DNA from: Odontesthes bonariensis
Lineage: Eukaryota > Chordata > Actinopteri > Atheriniformes > Atherinopsidae
DNA length: 64,000 nt
Direction of reading: 5' to 3'
Assembly: GCF_027942865.1 (NCBI RefSeq)
Contig: NC_134522.1
Location: 35,591,149-35,655,148, forward strand
A model generated the notes under the pieces. The model did no database searches, was not told the origin of the DNA, and saw only the letters and a list, made by a program, of their open reading frames with translations. Below, in pieces: positions 47,488 through 58,045 of the stretch. How positions within the stretch are numbered: position 1 is the first letter of the stretch; each line of letters starts with the position of its first letter. The translations under genes were made by a program, and so were the position numbers.

Positions 47488-47837
47488 GTCAACCGGCAGC
47501 CAACCCCACCTGGCCTGGTGGCCAACCAGCTGCCAACCCCACCTGGCCTGGTGGTCAACCGGCAGCCAACCCCACCTGGCCTGGTGGTCAACCGGCAGCC
47601 AACCCCACCTGGCCTGGTGGTCAACCGGCAGCCAACCCCACCTGGCCAGGTGGTCAACCCGCTCCCAACCCCACCTGGCCAGGTGGTCAACCCGCTGCCA
47701 ACCCCACCTGGCCTGGTGGTCAGCATGGAGGTCAAGGCGGGATGCAACCTGCTGCACCTGGAGGATGGCCAAGTCCTTCACCTGGACCTGGACCTGGACC
47801 TGGACCAACCATGCCTGTTATCTCACAGCACAATTTG
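47488..47837 (+). CDS. lgals3: Galectin-3-like, coding exon 3: tandem-repeat N-terminal tail
   Basis: The correct frame encodes seven repeats of an 11-residue unit, consensus QPAANPTWPGG, then GQGGMQPAAPGGWPSPSP, GPGPGPGPTMPVISQHNL. This is the collagen-like self-association domain of galectin-3, here with 11-residue units rather than the roughly 9-residue YPGQAPPGA-type units of mammals. The phase fits: one base from exon 2 plus GT completes a Gly codon, and the exon ends in phase 0 at a GTGAGA donor. The acceptor (AACTTAAG) has almost no pyrimidine tract. The repeat is 33 bp, so the other frames also stay open; their translations are not real. Confidence 0.85.
47490..47720. repeat. 33-bp coding minisatellite (7 units)
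   Basis: Seven 33-bp units, each CAACC...CCCCACCTGGCC..., with few differences. It is in frame within the lgals3 repeat exon. Confidence 0.97.
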
Positions 47838-47936
47838 GTGAGAAAAACAAAAATACAGCATAAAAACAAACATCAAGAAAGACTAAAGTAAAGACGGGTG
47901 TGGTATTCAGCTGTTGTCTTGTTTACTTTTTGACAG

Positions 47937-48025
47937 GTGGTCCCCTACAAACAGACATTGCCAAATGGAATGTTTGACAAACTGCTCATAACCATCACTG
48001 GGACCATCAAACCTAAAGCTGACAA
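47937..48025 (+). CDS. lgals3: Galectin-3-like, coding exon 4: start of the CRD
   Basis: It encodes VVPYKQTLPNGMFDKLLITI and TGTIKPKAD, equal to the first strands of the galectin carbohydrate-recognition domain (human IVPYNLPLPGG...LITILGTVKP). Acceptor TTTTTGACAG ends at 47936, donor GTCAGT starts at 48026, leaving two bases of a Lys codon that is completed by the next exon. Confidence 0.95.
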
Positions 48026-48270
48026 GTCAGTATGAATGTAATGAGATTCATGTGTTGGCATGAACTGTGCAGATATTTTTGCTGCGCTTAGCAGCCCAGA
48101 TGATAGCAGGTACAATATGAACCGATGAGTCAAAACACTACGACCATCTACCTAATATTAAATATGTCTTCCTAATCCTGCCAAAATAGCTCTGACCAGT
48201 CAGCGAAATGATAAAGAACATCTAAGGTTGTCCTGCAGTATCTGTTATCTGTTAACTTAGTGATAGATCC

Positions 48271-48573
48271 TTTGGGTCCTATGGGTTGTGGGGGTCTTTG
48301 TGAAAAGGCCTTGGCTCTTATAGGGGCCAGATTTGGGTCCTATGGGTTGTGGGGGTCTTTGTGAAGTGGCCTTGGCTCTCATAGGGGCCAAATTTGGGTC
48401 CTATGGGTTGTGGGGGTCTTTGTGAAGTGGCCTTGGCTCTCATAGGGGCCAGATTTGGGTCCTATGGGTTGTGGGGGTCTTTGTGAAATGGCCTTGGCTC
48501 TCATAGAGGCCAGATTTGGGTCCTATGGGTTGTGGGGGTCTTTGTGAAATGGCCTTGGCTCTCACAGGGGCCA
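48271..48573. repeat. 61-bp minisatellite in lgals3 intron (5 units)
   Basis: Units start TTTGGGTCCTATGGGTTGTG at 48271, 48332, 48393, 48454 and 48515 with exact 61-bp spacing. The G-runs (TGTGGGGGTC, AGGGGCC) recur in every unit. Confidence 0.97.
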
Positions 48574-48955
48574 TTAGATCCGATCAGATTTGCATGTGGG
48601 GATATTGTAGGTCGGGTGAGCATCTCGCACTATGCTGACTTATTTGAGCCTACTCTAAGCAGTTTTTGTGGGGCCCACCGCTGTCCTACTGGAGGAGACT
48701 GCTATCATTGGAGAATGCTGTCGCTATGTGAGGTGGGAATGGGGATGTACCTGGTCTGCAAAAATGTTTTGGTAGAAAGCCAGTGTCAAATTTAACATCC
48801 ATGGAAATACCAGGATGTAAAGCAGTGTTATTCACTGTACTTGTCAGTGGTGTTCAAATTATGGGTGATTGATGTTTTAGATGATTTTATATATAATAAT
48901 ATTATAACAATATTTTACAATAAACTGATTGTCAGAGAACTATGTCGTTGATCAG

Positions 48956-49124
48956 GATCACAGTTGACTTAGTTGCGTCCAGTGATGTGGCCTTCCACTT
49001 CAACCCTCGCTTCAATGAGAGCGGCAAGATGGTGATTGTCAGGAACAGCTGCATCAGCAAGAAGTGGGGCAAAGAGGAGAGAGATCTGCTGCACTTTCCC
49101 TTCGTACAGGGACAACCATTCGAG
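48956..49124 (+). CDS. lgals3: Galectin-3-like, coding exon 5: carbohydrate-binding core
   Basis: It encodes ITVDLVASSDVAFHFNPRFN, then VIVRNS, KKWGKEERD and FPFVQGQPFE. The galectin sugar-contact residues are all present: His-x-Asn-x-Arg in HFNPR, Asn in VRNS, Trp in KKWG, and Glu/Arg in KEER. This exon therefore predicts a working beta-galactoside site. Acceptor TGATCAG ends at 48955; donor GTCAGA at 49125; exits in phase 0. Confidence 0.97.
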
Positions 49125-49246
49125 GTCAGACAGCTATTCCATTCATATTCAGTCAAAACACTCTTTAGTGTTCTTGACTATGGTGGTTTTAAGAAACCAT
49201 GAACTTGTAAGTAAGTTTCTAACACTTTCTGGTTTTACTCTTGCAG

Positions 49247-49405
49247 ATGAAGATCCTATGCACAAACCAAGAGTTTAAGGTGGCAGTCAACGAGTCTCAC
49301 CTGCTTGATTTCAAACACCGGATCACCAACCTGAGATCAATCAACATACTCAACATTTACTATGACCTCAACCTTTCCAATGTCCACATGGAGACTGTGC
49401 CCTGA
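49247..49405 (+). CDS. lgals3: Galectin-3-like, terminal coding exon 6
   Basis: It encodes MKILCTNQEFKVAVNESHLL, DFKHRITNLRSINILNIYYD and the end LSNVHMETVP, finishing the CRD beta-sandwich. Acceptor TCTTGCAG ends at 49246; stop TGA at 49403-49405. AATAAA motifs at 49711 and just after lie about 305 nt downstream and are good polyadenylation candidates. The complete protein would be 278 aa (human 250). Confidence 0.97.
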   Translation: MKILCTNQEFKVAVNESHLLDFKHRITNLRSINILNIYYDLNLSNVHMETVP

Positions 49406-50490
49406 GACAGATTCTTCATGAACCACGGATCTATTGGGGATCTAAAGGAGATCGTGTAAAGATCAGTTAATATGCAATAGACCCATCATAGTTAAACATA
49501 AGACCACACTTGAACCACTGAAGACCCTCTGGGAAGCTGCCAGAGACCTCAAAGAATCCACATGAAGTCTATGGAAATGCATAAGAGATCAACTTGAATC
49601 TGCTGGGGATCTACTAGAGATCTGCACAGTTCTTTTGAAAATCCACAAGAGACCAGGACTCCCTGGAAGAAAAGATCTTGTACAGCTTTCCAGAGGGACC
49701 TTCCTGGCTAAATAAAAATAAATAAATCAAATGAATACGAAAAAAATTCTACTGAAATCTATTGGGAATCTTTAATAAATCCACTAGATATCTTCCAGAT
49801 TTTGATTACAGATCTACTGGAGATCCACTGGGAATCTTTATCACCTACCTGAGAATCATAGTAATTTTGTAGAGATCCAAAAGAGATCTGGGAATGAATG
49901 ATTGTGGTCGAAAGTGGACCTACAGCGGATTCTCTGTTGATCCAAGTGAGATCCTCCATAGCTCTAGGTGGTTATACAATAACCAATTCACAGATGATTG
50001 TCAATGGATCCACAATATATTGTCCTTGTATATCTATCATTGATCTCAAATCATAAGTAAATGATCACACGTGATCCTGAGTAGATCCACAGCTGATTCT
50101 TCTCTTGTTTCCTTCCATATATCTGTGCTCAGATGACTCATAGATATATAAATAAAAATCATTGTACTGGAAATTTTGCCTGTCTCTGTATTTCTGCAAC
50201 AGTCTTGTGTCAAGTTGCTGATGACATCAGATGCTCCATGCAACAGTTTTTGTGTTGTTCAAAATCAAACTTGGAAAATCACCATATTTCTAAAGAAATG
50301 CGCTCCAGCAATGCCTGGGCCATCTCAGCAACATCTTTAGAATCGATAACATTCCCTTCAGATGTTTCAGTGTGCAGACTCGAGTCAGGTTGGATGAATT
50401 CAGCTATATCTTATGTTCAACAATCTGTATGAATGTGACAGACCAACTGGACATTGAAGTAACCCAAATTATTTTTACAGGCGGATTGAG
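49406..50490. other. lgals3 3' UTR and a GATC-rich degenerate tract
   Basis: From about 49428 to 50090 the motif GATC recurs about 19 times, mostly as GAGATCC/GAGATCT and often near ACTGG or CACTGGGAATC. This looks like a decayed short-period repeat. No ORF of note is seen. Beyond 50100 the sequence is unremarkable. Confidence 0.6.
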
Positions 50491-50496
50491 CATATT

Positions 50497-52172
50497 CAAT
50501 TCAATTCAATTCATTTTTATTTATATAGCGCCAAATACAACAAATGTCATCTCAAGGCACTTAGATAGTAAGTCCAATTCAAGCCATTTGGAATTCAATT
50601 AATTAATAATAATCATAATTCATAAAATAATCCAATTCGTTCATATAGAGCCAATTCAAAAACAATTTCCTAGCTAAGAAAACCAACAGATTGCCCTGAA
50701 AACTTTTTGTTTTTCGGTCCAATCTCCCGGCCTGAGCCTGCCTGAGGCGACTGTGGAGAGAAACGACTCCCTTTTAACAGGAAGAAACCTCTGGCAGAAC
50801 CAGACTCAGGAAGGGTGGCCATCCGCCTCGACCAGCTGGGGTTTGAGAAGACAGAAAGGGGGGGGGGGGGGGGGGGCCGCGGCGGCGGCACTGTAACAGC
50901 ATTCAAAGGATATCTGTTGGAACAGGGAAACACGAGTTAATGACCATAATAATATCACATATACATAAAGAGAGTAAAGTGAGGAAAGGTGTGACAGATG
51001 AGGCCCCCCAGCAGTCTAGGCCTATAACAGCTTAACTATGGGATGTTTCAGGATCACCTGAGCCATCCCTAACTATAAGCTTTATCAAAAAGGAAAGTTT
51101 TAAGCCTGGTCTTAAAAGTGGAAAGGGTGTCTGCTTCCCGGACATTTACTGGCAGCTTATTCCACAAGAGAGGGGCCTGATAACTGAAGGCTCTGCCTCC
51201 CATTCTACTTTTAGAAACTCTGGGAACCTCAAGTAAACCTGCAGTTTGGGAACGAAGTGCTCTGTTAGGAAAATATCTTACAATGAGATCTTTAAGATAT
51301 GATGGAGCTCGGTCATTAAGAGCTTTATATGTAAGGAGAAGAATCTTAAATTCTATTCTGAATTTAACAGGGAGCCAATGAAGAGAAGCTAAAACTGGAG
51401 AAATATGATCTCTCCTGTTAGTTCTCGTCAAAACTCTGGCTGCAGCATTTTGGATCAGCTGGAGGCTTTTCAGAGAATATGTGGGACAGCCCAATAATAA
51501 AGAATTACAGTAGTCCAATCCTGAAGTAACAAATGCATGGACTAGTTTTTCTGCATCACTCTGAGACAAGATGTTCCTGATTTTAACAATATTACGAAGG
51601 TGAAAGAAGGCAGTCCTAGAAACCTGTTTTATATGCGAGTCAAATGATAAGTTCTGGTCAAAAATAACTCCAAGGTTCCTCACTGTAGAACTAGAAGCCA
51701 AGGATACCATCTAGAGTAACTATATAGCTAGACAATTTCTCCCTGAAACGCTCAGGTCCAAAGATAACGACTTCAGTTTTGTCTGAATTTAGCAGCAGAC
51801 AGTTCTGAGTCATCCAGGTCTTTATGTCTTTAAGACATGCTTGTAGTCTGACCAACCTATTGGGTTCATCTGGTTTTATAGATAAGTACAGCTGAGTATC
51901 ATCAGCATAGCAATGGAAATTTATGCCATGCTGTCTAATAATGTTACCTAATGGAAGCATGTATAAAGTAAAAAGAATCGGTCCAAGCACAGAACCCTGG
52001 GGAACTCCATGACTTATTCTGGTGTGTGAGGAAGATTCTTCATTTACAAGAACAAACTGAAATCTATCAGATAAATATGATTTAAACCAGCCTAATGCAG
52101 TTCCTTTAATCCTAATAACATTTTCAAGTCTGTGTAATAAGATACTGTGATCGACCGTATCAAATGCATATC
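50497..52172 (-). mobile_element. LINE (L2/CR1-group), 1.7-kb 5'-truncated copy
   Basis: On the minus strand: the RT begins around 52170 (the AFDTVDHSI region), then PQG...LGPILFTLYMLPLG and [13 protein letters not shown] with catalytic YADD intact, LNSDKTEVVIFGP, then after a frameshift near 51700 the C-terminal part (51069-51710) with NLGVIFDQNLSFDSHIKQ, SGLDYCNSLLLGCP and SLHWLPVKFRIEFKILLLTY, ending FLFDKAYS. The 3' UTR runs to the short tandem tail ATTCAATTCAATTC at 50497. A poly-G run of over 20 bases lies at about 50860-50876 in the UTR. This is the best-preserved LINE of the window. Confidence 0.92.
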
Positions 52173-52495
52173 AATGTCCTGAAGTGAGAATTAGCCTAAT
52201 GAAATCCATTGGTCATAAAATGAACTCAGATTCTTCTGTGTAGGTCCAGTAATCTTTAAGTTCATCTCAGGAATACAGCTCAGGCTATTCTGCCTTGATT
52301 GACTTTTGCAGGGCTTTGATGAAGCCATGAGAATATCACCATTCATCCTTTAATAAGTTAATGCCAAAACGCACATACACACACAGACCCATGAGATCCA
52401 TATTCCACCGTATAGACAAATTATCTAATAGAATGATAAAAAAAAAAAACTTGAACAAATCAGTATTTGGTTAAGTTTATTCACTGATGCTTTAA

Positions 52496-52871
52496 AGCTA
52501 TGGTAGGTAATCCTAGAGAGCTACCAAGAGAGCTAGCAAGATTCGAAAGTGTCCCCTCCTCTAAGCTCCACCCCCCCCCCTCCCCATTCCGTCAGTGCTT
52601 CATCCAAAGCCGGTAGAACCGCGTGCGCACATGGAGCAGGGAGCCGGCAGAGGGGGGCGTAGGCAGAAAGCAGAGGCATCTGATTGGTTTTTTGTAGGCG
52701 ACGCTGATCTCGGATTGGTCAGCTTTTTCTCAGTCCTGCAGCTGCCACAGAGGTCTGATTATTTTCGTCCCTTTTTCTAAATACATCTTGTATAGATTTC
52801 TCTCAGGATAGACGGACCATTTCACCCAGTATTACAAAATGTGTTTCTGAACAGGATTACCAACCATGTCT
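52496..52871. mobile_element. 376-bp MITE with TTAA target duplication
   Basis: The inverted ends are AGCTATGGTAGGTAATCCT (52496-52514) and the complement of AGACATGGTTGGTAATCCT at the right end, 16 of 19 positions equal. TTAA flanks both sides (52492-52495 and 52872-52875). TTAA duplication suggests piggyBac- or Kolobok-type mobilisation. No ORF is present. Confidence 0.85.
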
Positions 52872-52909
52872 TTAAGTCAAAAGATTAAGAGTCAGCATTT
52901 TAGCTGCAA

Positions 52910-52971
<62 letters not shown>

Positions 52972-53017
52972 CGGTATATATATATGTGTATATGTATGTG
53001 GATACATATCCGCTGAA

Positions 53018-53094
<77 letters not shown>
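52910..53094. repeat. (TATC)n and (TA)n microsatellites
   Basis: About fifteen TATC units run from 52910 to 52971, a short AT-rich spacer follows, then a long TA run at about 53022-53094. The IYIYIY open frames here are artefacts. Confidence 0.97.
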
Positions 53095-53097
<3 letters not shown>

Positions 53098-53179
53098 GAA
53101 CGTTTTTGTGGATATCTTCCATGACAGTTGTGACTAAAAATAAAGGATTTTTGAGTTAAAACTGCTCGCCGTACAATCC

Positions 53180-53780
53180 TCTTGCAGACTCGTGACGTCA
53201 TGACGCAGAGCTGAAGCTTGACGTGAGTGCTCCGTCTCAGTAATAGTTGCTTTCTCAGAGAGGCGAACAGTTTGTGTACCAGCGGTGCTCCGCTACAAGA
53301 CGCTGAAAGTAGCCTTAATGAAGAAGAGGGTGAATTATCAGACAGCAGCAGGGATACCCACCGGCAGGAACCAGGAAAGGGGGCTTCAGCCGCTTAGATA
53401 GGTAGCTGTCAGCAGTTTCCAGCGGACAGAGACGGTAAAATCCTCCTTAAGGTTAGTGTGACCCTCGGCCTCTCCTCCACCTAAACACCACCTTTATGTG
53501 AAAACATAACCGAGGTTTAATTCGGAAATTCGTTTAAAGGTACTTCGATGGTTCCCTGCCTCTGTGGCAGTTGGACACCGAGGTTAGCATCTGTAGCATG
53601 TTTAATGTGTTCCAGTAGCTGCAGCCAGGAAAGTTTGTGTGCTTCACCGGTGGCTTGTCTGTGAGCTGGACACCGCGGGGTAGTTGGTTCAGTCATCCAA
53701 AGACACTCGGTCCCTCCTCTGTCCGGTACCTGCCGTTAGCAGGGCGGCGGCGGTGCAGGCCCTGGGCAGTCTTAGTTAGC
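53180..53780 (+). promoter_or_regulatory. CpG-rich segment, candidate promoter and non-coding first exon
   Basis: CpG density rises sharply from about 53160 to 53770 within AT-rich flanks. CRE-like sites (GTGACGTCATGACG) lie at about 53192-53206. A short open frame of 27 codons starts at ATG 53318 and ends at TAG 53399-53401. A good donor, TTAAG|GTTAGT, follows at 53451/53452. Together these look like the start of a + strand gene whose coding exons are not recognised in this window. A retained CpG-rich repeat is the alternative. Confidence 0.45.
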
Positions 53781-54476
53781 TTGAGACTGTAGACTCAGCA
53801 GCTGTCTATCACACCGACTCAGTCTTATCTCCACGTTCATGGGCACGTTCCCTCTCAGTTCCTCTAAGTGCACACTCCGAACTAACTGACGTGCGCGAGA
53901 GGACTCTCAATTCCAGAAAACAGACCACGTAGAAAAACTTCAGAGAGCAATGTTTGTCTAAAATCACTTCATTCCCAGTTCCCCTTGGTGTCCCAGGTAG
54001 GTTTGGCTGTGCTGGGCGTCTTCTCTGCTGCTTTGGACCCCAGAGGGTGATTCCACATTCCATACAAGCACAACTCTGGCAAACCACTACTGTCTGTGTC
54101 CTTGGGCACACTGAATTAATCTTTTTTTATTTAATGTGCTTTCTTCTTCTCATATGTCTATCTCGGTTGGTATGTGTTTCTCCTAAACTCAGTCATAGAA
54201 GAAGAATATGGGCAGAGCCAATCAGAGCTGGAGAATCTTCCCTTTTGAGACCGCTGCTGACTGATGTGTGGCTGCTCTCTGGGAGCATTGATGCAGGCAT
54301 CCCCATCCCTGGTGATCCCAGCCAGTTAATTTGAGCGTTGGTTGACGATGCCTCTTCCACCACATAAACTGACAGCTTCCACTAAGCGAATGAAATAAAT
54401 ATCCACTTAGTTCACCGCAGGGCAACACGGGTGAAGTTGGCAAGCATTTCAACTATGGGCTCTTGTTGTGGAACTG

Positions 54477-54880
54477 CTACCGTTTGTAATTCATCTTCCT
54501 GAGCCTGAAACTGCCCTGGGCTGAGATACTGCCCCACATAATACCTCGGGGAGCACGGTCATAAGCCTTTTCCAAGTCTCTAAAACACATGTAGACTGGA
54601 TGGTGGACCCATGATCCCCTCAGAGAAGATCTGGTCCACAGAAAGCCGCACTGCTCCTTTCTGAATCCTCCTGCTCGCACCCTGGAGTAAACCTTCTCAG
54701 GGAAGCTGAGTAGTGTGATCCCTTTGTAGTTGGAACACATGCTTTCTTAAAAACGGGAGCCACCTCCCCGGTGTGCTTCTGCACAGGTTTTGTCCCAGAC
54801 CACCTCCATGCCACATTGAATAGGTGACCACCCCACCATGTGCAGAGCCTTGAGCATCTCAGGGCAAGTCTGTTCTTCTC
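54477..54880 (-). mobile_element. Rex3 (RTE-clade) LINE fragment, RT finger/palm region
   Basis: The minus-strand frames carry APVFKKACVPTT (decayed form of the VVPLFKKGD block), CSNYKGITLLSFPEKVYSRV, KEQCGFLWTRSS and VYMCFRDLEKAYDRAPRGI. These are the well-known Rex3 RT motifs. Two frames are used, so it is frameshifted. It ends abruptly at 54477 after WGSISAQGSF. Confidence 0.85.
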
Positions 54881-57682
54881 TGGGAAGCTTTTTAACTACA
54901 CTTCTGCCAAGGTGATGAACAAGTCTTCCCCAAGTCCTCAGACTGCATATATATGTGTATATGTGTTAGTTAAACATCTGCAAACGCACCACAAACTGCA
55001 GCGTGATGAATGTCCTCTGGTTGTTACCATCAGCACCAACCAGCACCTCTTTGGTTGTCTCCATGTGTGAATTATTTCAACAGAATGTGAAGGAGAAAGC
55101 AAGGACCTGATGGTTTATTCCCCTTTCATGTTCTTATTTCTGTTTCTTCTAAGAGCTGCAGTGGATTTGGTTGAATGAGGATCACCAGTTTGGTTTGGAT
55201 GAGAAGAAGCAGGAGTTATTCCACTGAAAGTTCCACTGTCTGCTTTAAACACAAAGAGGGAAGACCTCATCTAAATGTTGTCATTATGGCCAGAATTTGA
55301 CAAAGTAATTGCTGTTCAGCATGATTTTCTCATGTTATCATTTGATAATGATTCATGTCATCTGCCATGATGACCTGAATGTAAAAGAGTAAAAATCCCA
55401 ATTCTGTCATTAGCTTTTATTATTAAGATAAGTTCAAGAAGTACATCCCAAACTAGTGATTCCAACCCAGACTGCCACTCACATAACCGTATTTCATATT
55501 TCTCCTATTTCTCCTATTTCTTGCATGTTTAGTTATTTATCAGTAATGGATTTCTGATGGAAGAACTTTGAACGTATTTCTCCCGCTCACCAACATGGAG
55601 TCCCTGGAACAGCTCGGCCTGGATGTGACAGGTGGAGTCAGTGAGTGAAGGGCGTATTTCCCTCCAGATGCAGTTTAAACTGGGTGAATGTGGAACTTCC
55701 AGCTGCCTCAGTCTCACTGAGGATGTTCCTTAGGACCGCAGCTTTTCACTCTGTGTATCAATCTTGATGGTTTTAGTTTTCCCTTTAATGCTGTTGACCT
55801 TAAGCTGAGCTGAGCTGCATCTATGCCCTATCAGGCTCCCACCAGCTGTGATACACTTTTGATATTTACAGCACACCTGGTGTGACTCAAAGTTTGTTTG
55901 TAAAGCCAATAAAGCTAATCTTCATCTTTTGCTCTCTGGGGTTGAGGGATTGAGTCTGCATCAGTTAGATACTTGTTGATGCTAAAATGTATTACTCTAA
56001 TAGATATTAATTTCCAACGGCATGTATTTAGTCATTTTATTGTGGTCAGCACCTTCACTGACAGATGCCTTCTTGTCCAGTGCCTGCAGGCAGACACAGC
56101 ACAGAGCTGCTGCTGTCATCAGCTTAAAACAGCTTCTTTTCACCAGAGTGTTGATGGCAGCCTGTCTCACAGTCCTGACGCTGCAGAGGGGCACATTTAA
56201 AAGCTCCTCACCGTCTGAGTCATCCTGTCAGAAGCTTCATTCCATCTGTGACACAGCAGTCCTGAGTTGATAAAGATGTGGAATCAGTAGACAGGAAATT
56301 GTTGCACGGTTTATCAGGTAAAGATAAAAAGGAGTGCTGTGTGTGTCATGTGCCACTATCACTGAGGCCCAACATTGGTGGGGATAACTAGTTTACTGAC
56401 CTGACCATAAACTTCAAATTCAGAATGAGACACTCCTTTTTCATGCAGTTCAACAGTTTTTTTTTTTTTTTTTCTGTAGAATCCAGTCTGATCTTTCTTT
56501 TGAGATCACAACAGATCAGACATGTGCTTATATGCCCTTTATTCAGGCTCCCACAGATCACTGACGCTCATCATAAGGCTCAAAACTAAATGCTCTGCCT
56601 TGTCCTCCTGCAGACTCAAATCGTGGGCTATTCTTGGTCTATTTACAAAGCTTCCTATTCAACCTACAGATCTGTGTCCTTCAAAACCATACAGGAAGTT
56701 ATCACCTTCACTCCTTTAAACTCAGGGACAGACTGGCCATCGGGGGTACCGGGGTTTTTTCTGGGGGGCCGATGACCAACTGGGCCAATAAACTGCAACG
56801 TGTTAAAATAATGAAGAAATGCATTTAAAAATCCATGGGTTTGTGACTGTGTGATTACTGGCCCAGGTTGGGTAGGTAGGTGGGTACCGGGAAGGGGGGG
56901 GGGCAACTTCCTACATCTGTAAGTTGAACACAGTTAACCAGTGTCCACATAAAATTGTCCCAATCCCTTACCTGTAATAGTGAGGAACAGAGTGGTTCTG
57001 GATAAAAAAAGATAGCACCAGGGACACGGTGAGCGTCATCATGAGAGGGCTCCTTTGCTAACAGCCACACAGGCATTGATGTCTGTTCATTCAGGCTCAA
57101 CTATCCTTTTGTTCCTAGTCATCGGGAACATCTTAGTTGATTGTAAATCCATAATAATACATTTATTGTCTTGGAACTTTCTATCAACTGAGATATTTGT
57201 GAGTTTGGAAGTTTTGAGCTTCCATTAGCTTCTCATAGCTTGTAGGCCTCATTGACCAGAGGTTTATAAAAAAACATCTTATTTTGAGTATAACGGACAC
57301 TCGGATGAAACATCTTGTGCTGTTTATCACAGAGAGATGCATTTCAATATCTTTCAAGAGCACTGTGATGAAAAATGCATGGTTCAGCCTGATGTTCAGC
57401 CTCTGCAGACGATTTCCCCGTTATTAAGCTACCACGTCAGAAATAAAGAAGGACAACAAACACTGTTGAGCAACGATGCACTTTGACTAAGGACAAAGCA
57501 GAAAACATGTTGAGAAATGAAGCTCCTGTGACTGGAGATGATGCTGGATTGATTACTTATCTGAATCATGCTGACAGTTTAAAACAGTTTAGTTTGGACT
57601 CTGAGTGAAAAATGGAATTGTGTGACACAGGTTTCATGGTTTCCTCCGTGTTAATCATGTATGTGTTTGTGTCTTTGTGCAG
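54881..57682. other. Intergenic or intronic DNA, nothing recognised
   Basis: No domain-bearing ORF, terminal-repeat element or RNA gene was recognised. A poly-T run is at 56457-56474, a TGAGC-type run at about 55805, and G-rich tracts at 56760 and 56895. Confidence 0.5.
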
Positions 57683-57848
57683 AGTTTGTCTTCACGTGTG
57701 TTTTTATGTGCCGAGTGCTTTGGAGAAGCTAGTGGAGTCGGAGGGGAGGCAGCATGTGAGATGTGAAGCTGAAGGACCACAGGAGCCGTCACTCCAACCA
57801 GGACCCCGCCCCAACGCCACCACCAGCCAATCACCACATTCTGCAAAG
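57683..57848 (+). CDS. Possible internal exon of an unrecognised gene
   Basis: A strong acceptor (TTTGTGCAG) and donor (CAAAG|GTGAAT) bracket 166 bp that are open in one frame: VPSALEKLVESEGRQ, then QEPSLQPGPRPNATT and SPHSAK. I recognise no family. It would fit downstream of the CpG-rich start at 53.2 kb, but this is only a guess, and chance splice-like sites are common. Confidence 0.25.
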
Positions 57849-57957
57849 GTGAATATTGTTCGTGGAATCAGAACATGCTGCTGACAAGCGTATGATGAAT
57901 CCAAGATGCTAGAGGGCTTTGGACAAGCTGACAGTGACTTCATGATGCTCCTCTCTG

Positions 57958-58045
57958 ACACTCCCAGAGCTGCACAGCTTTACACTCTCAGAGACCCTAA
58001 CAAACACTCCCAGAGCTGCACAGCTTTACACTCTGAGACCCTAAC
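57958..58045. repeat. Minisatellite array, first segment
   Basis: This is the start of the large array: CACTCCCAGAGCTGCACAGC, CTTTACACTCTCAGAGACCC and TAACAAA units before the first hAT insertion. Confidence 0.93.

Noticed and set aside
47422..47863. Long open frames with PTPPGLVVNRQ or SQPHLAWW repeats
   Set aside because: They are other frames of the 33-bp repeat in the lgals3 exon; only the frame that joins the neighbouring exons in phase is real.
52866..53201. Proteins made of YLSIYLSI and IYIYIY on both strands
   Set aside because: They are translations of the TATC and TA microsatellites.
55973..56270. Open frames on both strands around 56.1 kb
   Set aside because: They are short, have no motif that I recognise, and both strands are open, which suggests chance.
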